From Gammaproteobacteria bacterium (GTDB taxonomy: Bacteria > Pseudomonadota > Gammaproteobacteria > Arenicellales > JAOTYS01), in the NCBI GenBank assembly GCA_029861795.1, contig JAOTYS010000189.1:1-8371 (forward strand): a stretch of 8,371 nucleotides of DNA, given 5' to 3'. This document shows positions 1-6,839 of this stretch, piece by piece; positions within the stretch are counted from its first letter, which is position 1; each line of letters begins with the position of its first letter. The notes under the pieces are model-generated. The model saw only the letters and a list, made by a program, of their open reading frames with translations. It made no database searches and had not been told where the DNA came from. Both the position numbers and the translations under genes were made by a program.

Positions 1-677
1 TCTTTGCGGCACAGTAGATCAATATTGGGAAACAACATTCCTTGCACCCTACCGTCGGCTGCGCCATGGTGGGTTTCGATGAATCGTATTGCCCGTTCGA
101 GTTGTGCGAAACCGTCACCCTCATCGTGTTCAAAGATAATTCGCCCCTCTTTGTCGTAGTATGTGTTCTCTGAGGAAAATCCTGGCGTAATGTAGGCGCG
201 GCACCCGACCTGATCGACGATTTCTACAAAGCGTTCTGCATAACCACCGACTTGATCAACGGTGGCGCCCAAGCAGCCCGCCTCACAGATCGTTGTGGCA
301 CCGGCTTTTAGCATTTCGCAGAACGCAAACTTTGTGCCTACTAGATATTCTTCGTCAGACACATCGACTTCGGAGCCGAGCTTTACACCGTGGGTGGGTA
401 GGAAGGATAGTATTCCCGAGTTGAACACATCCGGTCGCCCGGTTTCAGCGATGACGAGCTCGCCAGTGTGCACCGCGGCGTGGTTGTGCATGTTGATCAA
501 GCCAGGAATGATGACGCGTCCTGAACCTCCTAACTTTCGGCCTACGGGTCCGTCATAGCTTTTACCCACCCAGGTGATGCGGTCGTGCTCAAACGCCACC
601 GCGCCGTCACGGATCAATACGTGAGATTCGCCGTCGAAGCCGACGACCCAGTCACCTTCTATTAATGTGATCGACAT
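1..677 (-). CDS. Amidohydrolase, TRZ/ATZ/cytosine deaminase-like (N-terminal half; runs off left edge)
   Basis: An open frame of 225 codons runs without a stop from ATG at 677 to the window edge, so the C-terminus is missing; family members are usually about 400-480 residues. The N-terminus has the small beta-sandwich start typical of these enzymes (residues 1-55). It is followed by the strand-one metal motif PGLINMHNH, with His64 and His66 as the expected HxH metal ligands, and by the family motif EMLKAGATTICEAG at 121-134. Known family members hydrolyse C-N bonds (deamination, dechlorination, ring opening) of purines, pyrimidines, triazines and related compounds with Zn or Fe in the cytoplasm. 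The start is fixed by AGGAG at 687-691, 9 nt upstream. It is the third gene of the operon, 49 nt after the carnitine-dehydrogenase-like gene. The family call is firm; the substrate is unknown, and the remaining metal ligands lie outside the window. Confidence 0.88.
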   Translation of the reverse strand, partial: MSITLIEGDWVVGFDGESHVLIRDGAVAFEHDRITWVGKSYDGPVGRKLGGSGRVIIPGLINMHNHAAVHTGELVIAETGRPDVFNSGILSFLPTHGVKLGSEVDVSDEEYLVGTKFAFCEMLKAGATTICEAGCLGATVDQVGGYAERFVEIVDQVGCRAYITPGFSSENTYYDKEGRIIFEHDEGDGFAQLERAIRFIETHHGAADGRVQGMLFPNIDLLCRK

Positions 678-686
678 GGGTTCAAT

Positions 687-691
687 CTCCT
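687..691 (-). promoter_or_regulatory. Ribosome binding site of the amidohydrolase gene
   Basis: AGGAG on the minus strand, 9 nt before ATG at 677. It is a strong match to the anti-Shine-Dalgarno sequence and fixes the start of the partial amidohydrolase. Confidence 0.75.
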
Positions 692-726
692 GTCGCTCAG
701 TCTTGTCTAAGGTAGAAGTGGGGATG

Positions 727-1638
727 TTAACGGCGGGGCAGCGGCCTCAATGACTTGAGCATTGTGACCAGATTTTGGTCTCGCCATTGCTCAACCTCAT
801 CCATACTGAGATCGCCGGCGACGCGCTCTGCGGTGTCGATCGCCTCATCCCTGAGGCCGGGCGGGCCATCCCAGCCAAAGTGTTCGATCATATGTCGGAT
901 TCCGCCCTTACCACCACCCATGTGCGAACACATTAACGGACCGGCAAAGGCCCACCGCAAGCCAGGACCGTAGGCCATCGCCACGTCCACATCTTCGAAA
1001 TCACATACGCCAGCGTCGATCAAACGATGGGCCTCTTGGTGGACAACATGCTGCAGTCGATTCGCGATGTACGACAGAATTTCCTTTTTCAACTTTAGCG
1101 CTTTCTTGCCAATGGCCGTATAAAAGTCAACGGCCCAGTCGATGACGGCAGGATCTGTATGCTCACCGCCGACCACCTCGACCAGAGGAATCAAGTATGA
1201 CGGAGTAAACGGGTGGCCTATAACGCAACGTTCGGGATGTCGACACTTTTGCGCAAGTCGTGTCGGCAGAAACTGTGAAGACGAGCTTGCGATAACTGTG
1301 TCGCTGGGTGCTGCCGCATCTATTTCGGCAAAGAGCTCAATCTTGAGGTCCTCCCGATCAGGCGCACTTTCCTGAATAAACTCGGCTTGATGTACCGCCT
1401 CACTCAAGTTTGAAGTGAATCGCAGCCGATCCGGGCTTGCTCCATTGGCAAGACCGAGTTTTTCTAGTTGCGGCCAGGCTTGATCGACGATTCGGCGAAG
1501 CCCCGCTTCGGCATTGGCACCTGGATCGGTTGCCGATACATCGAAGCCTCTCGCGAGAAAGTACGCTGCCCATCCGGCACCGATGGTGCCAGTGCCCACA
1601 CATGCTATATGACGAACTGTATTCGCGTTAGTTCTCAT
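727..1638 (-). CDS. 3-hydroxyacyl-CoA dehydrogenase family protein, L-carnitine dehydrogenase-like
   Basis: A 303-residue NAD-dependent oxidoreductase. The Rossmann motif GTGTIG is at residues 15-20, with Asp38 at the end of the second strand, which fits NAD rather than NADP. The catalytic set of the 3-hydroxyacyl-CoA dehydrogenase fold is visible: Ser119, His142 in GHPF, Glu154 in PLVEVV, and Asn193 in IANRL. The features QESAPDR, HPERCVIGHPF, PLVEVVGG and YGPGLRWAF recall L-carnitine 3-dehydrogenases, which oxidise the beta-hydroxyl of carnitine to 3-dehydrocarnitine. This is from memory of the family; other 3-hydroxy acids are possible. It is close to the roughly 320-residue single-domain form and lacks the C-terminal thioesterase domain of some carnitine dehydrogenases. 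A GTG two codons upstream (1644) keeps the frame open, but GGGGGAG at 1644-1650 is spaced for ATG at 1638. It is the middle gene of a three-gene operon. Confidence 0.85.
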   Translation of the reverse strand: MRTNANTVRHIACVGTGTIGAGWAAYFLARGFDVSATDPGANAEAGLRRIVDQAWPQLEKLGLANGASPDRLRFTSNLSEAVHQAEFIQESAPDREDLKIELFAEIDAAAPSDTVIASSSSQFLPTRLAQKCRHPERCVIGHPFTPSYLIPLVEVVGGEHTDPAVIDWAVDFYTAIGKKALKLKKEILSYIANRLQHVVHQEAHRLIDAGVCDFEDVDVAMAYGPGLRWAFAGPLMCSHMGGGKGGIRHMIEHFGWDGPPGLRDEAIDTAERVAGDLSMDEVEQWRDQNLVTMLKSLRPLPRR

Positions 1639-1643
1639 AATCA

Positions 1644-1650
1644 CTCCCCC
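1644..1650 (-). promoter_or_regulatory. Ribosome binding site choosing ATG 1638 over GTG 1644
   Basis: GGGGGAG on the minus strand lies 5 nt before ATG 1638 and overlaps the alternative GTG start at 1644. That makes the ATG the likely start of the carnitine-dehydrogenase-like gene. Confidence 0.65.
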
Positions 1651-1722
1651 ATTTTGGGCTCACAACGCTTGGCTAAACTCTGCACTTCTAGATGATTATC
1701 TGAGCTTCATTCGTTTGATGCC

Positions 1723-2472
1723 TCAGGTGATCATATAGTGACCGCCGTTTGCGATCACGGTTTCGCCGGTGATTACCCGATTTCGTGGTGACGCAAGGAA
1801 CAGCACTACCTCGGCGATATCCGTCGGCTCCGCCGGTCGTCCTATCGGTATCTGCTTGGTTTGCTCCACCAACCAACTTTGACCTTTGGCGCGTTCAGTG
1901 GCGATAGGTCCCGGCGCCACGCCATTGCAGAGAACCTGATGAGGGGCGAATTCAACTGCGAAGGTCTTGACGAGGCTAAGCAGCGTCGCTTTAGACGCGG
2001 CGTAGTGAATAATCGTGGGTTTGGGAATAAACGCATCTTCCGAGACGATTGTGACGATACGACCGCTGCGCTGTTTTATCATAGCGTTTTTGAATGCACG
2101 CGTGACCAAGAATACGCCTTTGGCATTGATGTCGAACACTTTGTCCCAGGCGTCCGTCGTTAACTCGTCGATGGTGACATGGGGATAGATTCCGGAATTG
2201 TTGACTAAAACGTCGACACGCCCGAATTCATCGAGGATGGCGTCTCGAGCCTGCTCTATTGACACAGGGTCGGTCACGTCCATGACATAACCGCGGGCAG
2301 TCCCTTCTCCCTGATTGAGCCTGTCCACCTCACTATCCAGCGACGGCTTGTCGATATCCATGATACACGCTTTGGCCCCGCGCGATATCAGTAGCTCACA
2401 AATGGAAAGTCCGAGTCCGTTTGCGCCACCGGTCACTACAGCGACTTGGTCGGCAAACTCTTGTGTACTCAT
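1723..2472 (-). CDS. Short-chain dehydrogenase/reductase (classical SDR, probably NAD-dependent)
   Basis: A full-length classical SDR of 249 residues, the usual size. The cofactor motif TGGANGLG is at residues 14-21. Asp39 after the second strand predicts NAD(H) preference. NNSG at 91-94 replaces the common NNAG. The catalytic tetrad is complete: Asn116, Ser144, Tyr157 and Lys161, with YAASK at 157-161. The PGP loop is present (VAPGPIATE), and the C-terminus ends in GETVIANGGHYMIT, as in FabG-like enzymes. Members oxidise or reduce secondary alcohols and ketones in the cytoplasm. GGGAG at 2481-2485, 8 nt upstream, supports ATG 2472. It is the first gene of the minus-strand operon, followed after a 78-nt gap up to GTG 1644 by the carnitine-dehydrogenase-like gene, so two NAD enzymes act in one pathway. 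It may be annotated as 3-oxoacyl-ACP reductase, but the context argues for catabolism. Family certain, substrate unknown. Confidence 0.93.
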   Translation of the reverse strand: MSTQEFADQVAVVTGGANGLGLSICELLISRGAKACIMDIDKPSLDSEVDRLNQGEGTARGYVMDVTDPVSIEQARDAILDEFGRVDVLVNNSGIYPHVTIDELTTDAWDKVFDINAKGVFLVTRAFKNAMIKQRSGRIVTIVSEDAFIPKPTIIHYAASKATLLSLVKTFAVEFAPHQVLCNGVAPGPIATERAKGQSWLVEQTKQIPIGRPAEPTDIAEVVLFLASPRNRVITGETVIANGGHYMIT

Positions 2473-2541
2473 TTATTGTACTCCCGTGATTCCGTCGCTG
2501 GTTTTATGCTAATTTTGATGAGGGTCGCCAGTCATCGGAAT

Positions 2542-2558
2542 GTCGATCGAGTTTCGAC
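2542..2558. repeat. Short inverted repeat, candidate operator (GTCGA-N7-TCGAC)
   Basis: Arms at 2542-2546 and 2554-2558 are exact inverted copies; the left arm overlaps the 8-bp palindrome TCGATCGA (2543-2550). It sits about 70 nt upstream of the SDR start, a suitable place for a regulator of the minus-strand operon. The arms are short enough to occur by chance. Confidence 0.3.
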
Positions 2559-2575
2559 GGTCTATGTTGTTGGTT

Positions 2576-2587
2576 GGCATTATTGCC
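2576..2587. repeat. Short inverted repeat, candidate operator (GGCA-N4-TGCC)
   Basis: A 12-bp sequence with perfect 4-bp arms around TTAT, in the middle of the divergent region. Its size fits a dimeric regulator half-site pair, but a repeat this short is weak evidence. Confidence 0.25.
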
Positions 2588-2639
2588 TGCAAGGTAAAAT
2601 TTTCGCCGGACAAGTTTCAGCACCTCGTTTTCGAAGATT

Positions 2640-2668
2640 TTGATCACTGTCACGTTTCGCCTTATAAC
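2640..2668 (+). promoter_or_regulatory. Sigma70-like promoter for the DUF1989 gene
   Basis: TTGATC at 2640-2645 (4 of 6 matches to TTGACA), a 17-nt spacer, and TATAAC at 2663-2668 (5 of 6 matches to TATAAT). Transcription would begin near 2675 and give an untranslated leader of about 80 nt before ATG 2756. A second -10-like CATAAT at 2718-2723 has no convincing -35 element. Confidence 0.55.
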
Positions 2669-2744
2669 TGAAAAAATCCGCACTCTTTTCTATGTTCTTT
2701 GGGTGCGTTGAAGGTAGCATAATTAAGGCACAACCAGATGTTCT

Positions 2745-2750
2745 AGGTGA
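2745..2750 (+). promoter_or_regulatory. Ribosome binding site choosing ATG 2756 over GTG 2747
   Basis: AGGTGA lies 5 nt before ATG 2756. The in-frame GTG at 2747 falls inside this element, so the ATG is the likelier start of the DUF1989 protein. Confidence 0.65.
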
Positions 2751-2755
2751 ATCCG

Positions 2756-3361
2756 ATGAATAAAATTACTCCCGTGCAGTCTATTGAAGTTCCCGGCTAT
2801 GAAGGACGATCGGTGCGAATAGATCGTGGCCAGCGTGTTCGTGTCATTGATGTTGAAGGCGCGCAGGTCGGAGATCTCTTCGCAATGTGCATCGTTGACC
2901 ATCATGAGTATTTGAGTCCGGCTGTGACTCGGCTTGTGAATCATTGTCTATTCCCGAGAGTAGAACAGAAATTCTACACGAACCGACACCGGCCCATCTT
3001 ATCGTTCCTCGAAGATCACTCACCAGGATTTCATGACATGTTGTTTGCACCCTGTGATGCTAGGCTTTATCAGGAGCGTGGTTTTACGGATCCACACCCG
3101 AACTGCCGTGATAACTATGCTCGAACAGCGCAACAAGCGGGTGTGCAGCATGACATCGTCCCCGATCCGGTGAATCTATTTCAGAACACGCCTGTTAATG
3201 CAGACCACACTTTGTCACTCAACACCACCGCCACTAAGCCTGGGGATTTCGTCATTCTAGAGGCCGAGATGGATATGATTCTGGTATTGACGGCATGTTC
3301 CAGTGAGCGCATCAATGACGGTACTTCTACGCCTCTGCGAATAGAGATCTATGATAACTAG
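2756..3361 (+). CDS. DUF1989 / urea carboxylase-associated family protein
   Basis: A 201-residue soluble protein that matches the DUF1989 fold along its length. The motif GAQVGDL is at residues 35-41, HDMLFAPCDARLY at 93-105, HPNCRDN at 114-120, then VNLFQNTPV, and the hallmark PGDFVILEAEMD followed by a cysteine. His93, Cys100, His114 and Cys117 are plausible metal or active-site residues by pattern. Relatives are the urea-carboxylase-associated proteins, and the family includes the CgdA/CgdB carboxyguanidine deiminases of guanidine breakdown. Here only one copy is present and no urea or guanidine carboxylase is visible, so that role should not be transferred. The C-terminal segment reads ACSSERIND, where relatives usually have a CP-type motif. 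It is transcribed alone, divergent from the SDR operon and convergent with livF. Family call strong, reaction unknown. Confidence 0.88.
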   Translation: MNKITPVQSIEVPGYEGRSVRIDRGQRVRVIDVEGAQVGDLFAMCIVDHHEYLSPAVTRLVNHCLFPRVEQKFYTNRHRPILSFLEDHSPGFHDMLFAPCDARLYQERGFTDPHPNCRDNYARTAQQAGVQHDIVPDPVNLFQNTPVNADHTLSLNTTATKPGDFVILEAEMDMILVLTACSSERINDGTSTPLRIEIYDN

Positions 3362-3422
3362 AAGAAGAGGAGTCGAGGTGAGATCGCCAGGTGCAATAAC
3401 GGCGTAGCTGACTCAATGCCCT

Positions 3423-4139
3423 TCATATGACATCAACGCCAATCAACTGGTCGAGAAGCTCTGGCTTCGACTTAAGTTCATCACTTGGTCCGTCGCGCAC
3501 AATCTGTCCTCGATTCATCACCACGCAACGTTCTGCAAAGTCGAGTGCGACCCGGCTATTTTGTTCCACCAACACGATAGTCATGTCTTCTTGTTGACGC
3601 AGCTGTGTCATTGCATATTGCAGCTCCTCTACGATCACCGGGGCTAGTCCTTCTGATGGCTCATCCATGAGCAACACAGAGGGATTGCCCAATAGGCCGC
3701 GACCGATTGCAAGCATCTGCTGTTCACCCCCTGAGAGCTGGTTACCCATATGGTTGCGTCGCGCACCGAGTTGTGGAAAAAGATCATACACCCGTTGATG
3801 GTCACCGCTACCATTGTGGATCGCCACCACGAGATTTTCCTCGACTGTCAACGACGAAAATATTTCTCGTTCCTGTGGGACGTACCCCAGGCCCCGCCAA
3901 ACCCGACGGTAAGGCTTAAGATTCGTAATTTCTGTGTTGCCAAGATGCACGGAACCTCGGTGCAAGGTGGTGTGCCCCATAATGGTTTCAAGCAGCGTCG
4001 ACTTGCCGACACCGTTGCGCCCTATAATGCTAATGGATTCACCTTTCGAAAAATCGATATCTATGTCTTCAAGCACGACGGTTTCGCCGTATCCTGCAAA
4101 TACATGATCGAGTCTTAATTGAACGGCGCTGTCTTTCAT
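3423..4139 (-). CDS. livF: Branched-chain amino acid-type ABC transporter ATPase (LivF type)
   Basis: A 238-residue ABC ATPase of LivF size. Walker A is GRNGVGKS at residues 40-47, the Q-loop motif YVPQEREIFSSLTVEENL begins at 86, the signature LSGGEQQ is at 135-141, and Walker B VLLMDEP has Asp159 and Glu160. The H-loop position carries Gln193 in LVEQN, which is typical for LivF. It should form a heterodimer with the LivG-type ATPase on the cytoplasmic face of the two permeases and drive uptake by ATP hydrolysis. ATG 4139 begins 2 nt after the livG stop, so translation is probably coupled. It is the last gene of the transport operon and ends 61 nt from the convergent DUF1989 gene. The symbol reflects family type; the transported solute may not be a branched-chain amino acid. 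Confidence 0.94.
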   Translation of the reverse strand: MKDSAVQLRLDHVFAGYGETVVLEDIDIDFSKGESISIIGRNGVGKSTLLETIMGHTTLHRGSVHLGNTEITNLKPYRRVWRGLGYVPQEREIFSSLTVEENLVVAIHNGSGDHQRVYDLFPQLGARRNHMGNQLSGGEQQMLAIGRGLLGNPSVLLMDEPSEGLAPVIVEELQYAMTQLRQQEDMTIVLVEQNSRVALDFAERCVVMNRGQIVRDGPSDELKSKPELLDQLIGVDVI

Positions 4140-4141
4140 TC

Positions 4142-4891
4142 TTATCTGGACTCACCCAGATAAGCCGATCGAACATCCTTATCGTCTGCGATTTCCTCCG
4201 GAGTGCCTTGGGCGAGAATCGTCCCATACACTAAGACTGTAATTTGATTGGCGAATCGAAATACGATTTCCATGTCGTGCTCTATGATTAGTACCGAGAT
4301 CTCATCGCTTAGCTCCTCGATGACGTCGAGGATAATTTGGCTTTCCGCTGATGGGATACCTGCGGCTGGTTCGTCAAGTAACAGGACCGTTGGCTTTTGC
4401 CCCAGGGCAATGACTATTTCCACTAGGCGTTGACGTCCATACGGCAATTCACTGACGACTGTTAGCGCGTCATCCTGTAATTTGAAGCTCTCGAGAAGGT
4501 GCATGGCCTCATCGATCACGTCGTGACGCCGTCCCAAAGGTCGTAGCATCGACGCCGCGATACCAGTACGTTCGGCAATGGATAAACAAACATTGTCCAG
4601 CACGGTCAAGCCTGTGAACAACTGGTTGATTTGGAATGTCCGTGTCAGGCCAAGATGACAGCGTGCTGCTTGGCTGAGGTGTGTAATGTTTCTGCTCTGT
4701 AGCATTATTTCACCGGCGGTAGGCTTGAGAGCGCCGGATATCAAATTAACCAACGTTGTCTTGCCTGCGCCGTTAGGTCCGATTAGTGCGTGGCGAGCGC
4801 CTGGGTCCAACCGAAAATGAATGTCACGGGCAACATGGAGGGCACCGAAGTTCTTATGCAGTCCTGTTATTTGAAGGACGGGGGTTGTCAT
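4142..4891 (-). CDS. livG: Branched-chain amino acid-type ABC transporter ATPase (LivG type)
   Basis: A 249-residue ABC ATPase. Walker A is GPNGAGKT at residues 38-45. The LivG-typical LGLTRTFQ with Gln87 forms the Q-loop. The signature is the divergent LPYGRQR at 149-155, Walker B LLLDEPAAGI has Asp173 and Glu174, and His205 is the H-loop in IIEHDM. The degenerate signature resembles the YGxQR form common in LivG, but with Pro at the second position. Partner of the LivF-type subunit in the same uptake complex. ATG 4891 overlaps the livM stop by 4 nt (ATGA), a classic translational coupling arrangement. Product family is certain; substrate depends on the binding protein and is unknown. Confidence 0.94.
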   Translation of the reverse strand: MTTPVLQITGLHKNFGALHVARDIHFRLDPGARHALIGPNGAGKTTLVNLISGALKPTAGEIMLQSRNITHLSQAARCHLGLTRTFQINQLFTGLTVLDNVCLSIAERTGIAASMLRPLGRRHDVIDEAMHLLESFKLQDDALTVVSELPYGRQRLVEIVIALGQKPTVLLLDEPAAGIPSAESQIILDVIEELSDEISVLIIEHDMEIVFRFANQITVLVYGTILAQGTPEEIADDKDVRSAYLGESR

Positions 4892-5868
4892 GATCCTGGT
4901 CGAGCGATCCGAACAGCAATATCTTCGAGTACTCCAAGCAGTCCACGGCGGGCGAACAACACCGCTAGCACGAGCACCAGCCCCACGCCAAATTCCCAGA
5001 ACTCCAGGCTTAGCTTGGCCAGCTCCTCTTCCAGCAACATGTAGACGACAGCGCCGACGAACGCGCCGTACAATCTGCCGGTGCCGCCAAGAATTAAGAT
5101 AATCAGTATGGTACCGGAGCGAGCGAAGCTTAATACGTCCAGGGTCACAAAAGCGTTTGACTGGGCGAATAGTGCTCCTGCGATCCCGGCCATTGCGGCA
5201 GATATGGTGTAAGCGATTACCAGACGACGATGTACTGGGGTGCCGATGGCGTGCATGCGGCGAACGTTTTCACGAATACCGACTAGGGAACGTCCGAACG
5301 GCGAGTAGATGATTGTTCTCGCGATCAGAAAAACAAGAAATAGCACGGCAAGGGAGTACCAGTAATAAGTGTGTCCCCATAAATCATTCTCGAACACACC
5401 CAGCACCGGCGCAATCTGGATCCCGAGTAACCCATCGAAGCCACCGGTCACCGCTTCGTTGGCGTTAGCCAGCTCATAAAGAAAAATGGCCGTCGCGAGC
5501 GTCAGCATGATCAACGTTAGCCCGTGGTAACGCATTAAAACAAACCCGAAGATAAACCCCACTATTGCAGCAACCCCACCCGCGATGAGCAGACCTGAGA
5601 TCGGCTCGTTCCAGCCGAGGTGTGCTGAGAGCATCCCAGCGGCGTAGGCTCCGGCGCCAAAGTAGGCGGCATGTCCGAGGGTTACAATGCCGGCGTAGCC
5701 CAGGATTAAGTCCAAAGATATTGCGAAAATGATGGTGATCAACACCTGGGTGCCAAATGCCATGTAGTCCGGAAATACGAAAAATGCCGCAACCGCAAAC
5801 AGCCATGGTGTTGCCTCAAAGGCACGCCATCGATGTCTGCGTTGCATGTGAGTTCGCGGGTCAGTCAT
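4888..5868 (-). CDS. livM: Branched-chain amino acid-type ABC transporter permease (LivM type)
   Basis: A 326-residue inner-membrane permease with many hydrophobic segments, beginning around residues 21-36. The LivM hallmark GYAGIVTLGHAAYFG starts at 57, and the cytoplasmic loop LGGTGRLYG lies at 260-268. It is within the usual LivM length. The segment GRSLVGIRENVRRMHAIG is the typical coupling region that contacts the ATPases. The charged N-terminus (RRHRWR) precedes the first membrane segment and would lie in the cytoplasm. ATG 5868 follows the livH stop by 16 nt; its ribosome binding site is weak, and an in-frame ATG 21 nt downstream is possible. It pairs with the LivH-type permease to form the channel. 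Confidence 0.93.
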   Translation of the reverse strand: MTDPRTHMQRRHRWRAFEATPWLFAVAAFFVFPDYMAFGTQVLITIIFAISLDLILGYAGIVTLGHAAYFGAGAYAAGMLSAHLGWNEPISGLLIAGGVAAIVGFIFGFVLMRYHGLTLIMLTLATAIFLYELANANEAVTGGFDGLLGIQIAPVLGVFENDLWGHTYYWYSLAVLFLVFLIARTIIYSPFGRSLVGIRENVRRMHAIGTPVHRRLVIAYTISAAMAGIAGALFAQSNAFVTLDVLSFARSGTILIILILGGTGRLYGAFVGAVVYMLLEEELAKLSLEFWEFGVGLVLVLAVLFARRGLLGVLEDIAVRIARPGS

Positions 5869-5884
5869 GTTTCAATCATGAGTT

Positions 5885-6757
5885 CTATTCTTTACCGAAA
5901 AGTCCCGCGGGGCGCAGCAGTAGGATGGCGATGGTCACCGCGTAAATAAAGAAGGCACCCCCTTCGGGCCACAGGTATTTGCCCGCATTATCGATAACAC
6001 CCAGGACAATGGCGGCAACAAACGTTCCACGGATGGTACCGAGTCCGCCCACGGCGACAACAATCAGAAACAACACCAGGTATTGAATCGCGAAGCTCGG
6101 GCTAAGCCCTAGTATGTCCACGGCCAGACCGCCCCCAATCGCCGCGATACCGCTGCCCAAGGCAAACGTAATCTTGAATAACCGGTCGACGTTGATACCA
6201 ATGGATTCGGCCATTCTCCGGTTGTCCACCGCAGCACGGATCTTGGCACCGATGATGGTGCGCTCGAACCCGAGCCAAAGCACAGTAATCATGATTAGGC
6301 CGACCATGATCATGAATACTCGGTAGGTTGGAAAACTCCTGAAGCCCAGATCGATCTGACCGCTGAGGACGCTTGGTACACGGATGGAAACAGGATCGGG
6401 TCCAAAGAAAAAAGTGAACGTCGCACTCGCCATAAAAACCAAACCGATACTGAGCAAGACCTGATCCAATTCACTGGCGTCATAAAGTGGGGCGTACAGT
6501 AGACGCTCGAGAACCAAACTCGTTACCGCAACACCGATCGCGGCAAGTAAGAGCGCAGGGATGAAGCCCACCCCGAAACCCGTCATCAGACTCACGGTGA
6601 AGTAACCGCCAGCCATTGCGAATACACCGTGTGCGAGGTTGACGAAACCCATTAGACCCATGGTGATGGATAGACCCACCGAGATGATGAATAAGATCAT
6701 CGCATAGGCAAGCCCGTCAAAAATGATGCTGACCAGAACGTTTCCGAACTGAGACAT
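5885..6757 (-). CDS. livH: Branched-chain amino acid-type ABC transporter permease (LivH type)
   Basis: A 290-residue inner-membrane permease with about eight hydrophobic segments. The family motif GLMGFVNLAHG is at residues 34-44, a GAKIRAAVDNRRMAESIGI coupling loop faces the ATPases, and VGGLGTIRGTFVAAI lies near the C-terminus. The frame stays open upstream to a GTG at 6793. I place the start at ATG 6757 because LivH proteins normally begin a few residues before the first membrane helix, as MSQFGN does here, and because the GTG would lie inside a stable hairpin. The ribosome binding site of ATG 6757 is poor. That, with the hairpin, suggests lower expression than the binding protein. Confidence 0.93.
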   Translation of the reverse strand: MSQFGNVLVSIIFDGLAYAMILFIISVGLSITMGLMGFVNLAHGVFAMAGGYFTVSLMTGFGVGFIPALLLAAIGVAVTSLVLERLLYAPLYDASELDQVLLSIGLVFMASATFTFFFGPDPVSIRVPSVLSGQIDLGFRSFPTYRVFMIMVGLIMITVLWLGFERTIIGAKIRAAVDNRRMAESIGINVDRLFKITFALGSGIAAIGGGLAVDILGLSPSFAIQYLVLFLIVVAVGGLGTIRGTFVAAIVLGVIDNAGKYLWPEGGAFFIYAVTIAILLLRPAGLFGKE

Positions 6758-6787
6758 GGGGTGGGGCGGTAGGTGAACGAGACAAGC

Positions 6788-6812
6788 CGCCACCGTCTGG
6801 GCGACGGTGGCG
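6788..6812 (-). terminator. Intercistronic hairpin between the binding-protein and permease genes
   Basis: A perfect 10-bp GC-rich stem (6788-6797 with 6803-6812) with a 5-nt loop, 28 nt after the binding-protein stop and 30 nt before the livH start. No clear run of T follows on the minus strand, so it is not a canonical terminator. It is better read as partial attenuation or as a 3'-end stabiliser that keeps binding-protein mRNA more abundant than permease mRNA. Confidence 0.6.
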
Positions 6813-6839
6813 ATCTATGCCTTTATGTAGAGTAACGGT

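Larger units (their letters stand above)
2473..2755. promoter_or_regulatory. Divergent promoter/control region between the SDR and DUF1989 genes
   Basis: A 283-nt AT-richer intergenic region from which both neighbours are transcribed outward. It holds a good plus-strand sigma70-like promoter (2640-2668). It also holds two short inverted repeats that could be operators: GGCA-TTAT-TGCC (2576-2587), and GTCGA/TCGAC arms separated by 7 nt (2542-2558), which contain the palindrome TCGATCGA. I found only weak minus-strand promoter matches (for example TTCCGA, 17 nt, CAAAAT). A shared regulator of both transcripts is plausible but is not encoded in the window. Confidence 0.5.

Noticed and set aside
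262..558. A 98-codon open frame on the plus strand
   Set aside because: It is antisense to the amidohydrolase, whose metal motif and family motif are read on the minus strand.
1645..1722. Separate promoter before the carnitine-dehydrogenase-like gene
   Set aside because: A GATAAT -10-like sequence is present on the minus strand, but no acceptable -35 element lies at the right distance.
1861..2163. A 100-codon open frame on the plus strand
   Set aside because: It is antisense to the SDR gene, which has a complete catalytic tetrad; no family pattern in the antisense frame.
2718..2723. CATAAT as the main -10 box for the DUF1989 gene
   Set aside because: No -35 match at 16-18 nt upstream; the TTGATC/TATAAC pair at 2640-2668 is better.
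3362..3422. Bidirectional terminator between the convergent DUF1989 and livF genes
   Set aside because: Only 5-bp GAGTC/GACTC arms about 35 nt apart were seen, with no T-run; too weak to call.
3750..4118. A 122-codon open frame on the plus strand
   Set aside because: It is antisense to the livF-type ATPase, whose motifs are all intact; the opposite frame has no domain signal.
6758..6793. GTG start of livH at 6793
   Set aside because: The GTG lies inside the hairpin stem and adds 12 residues not typical of LivH proteins before the first membrane helix.
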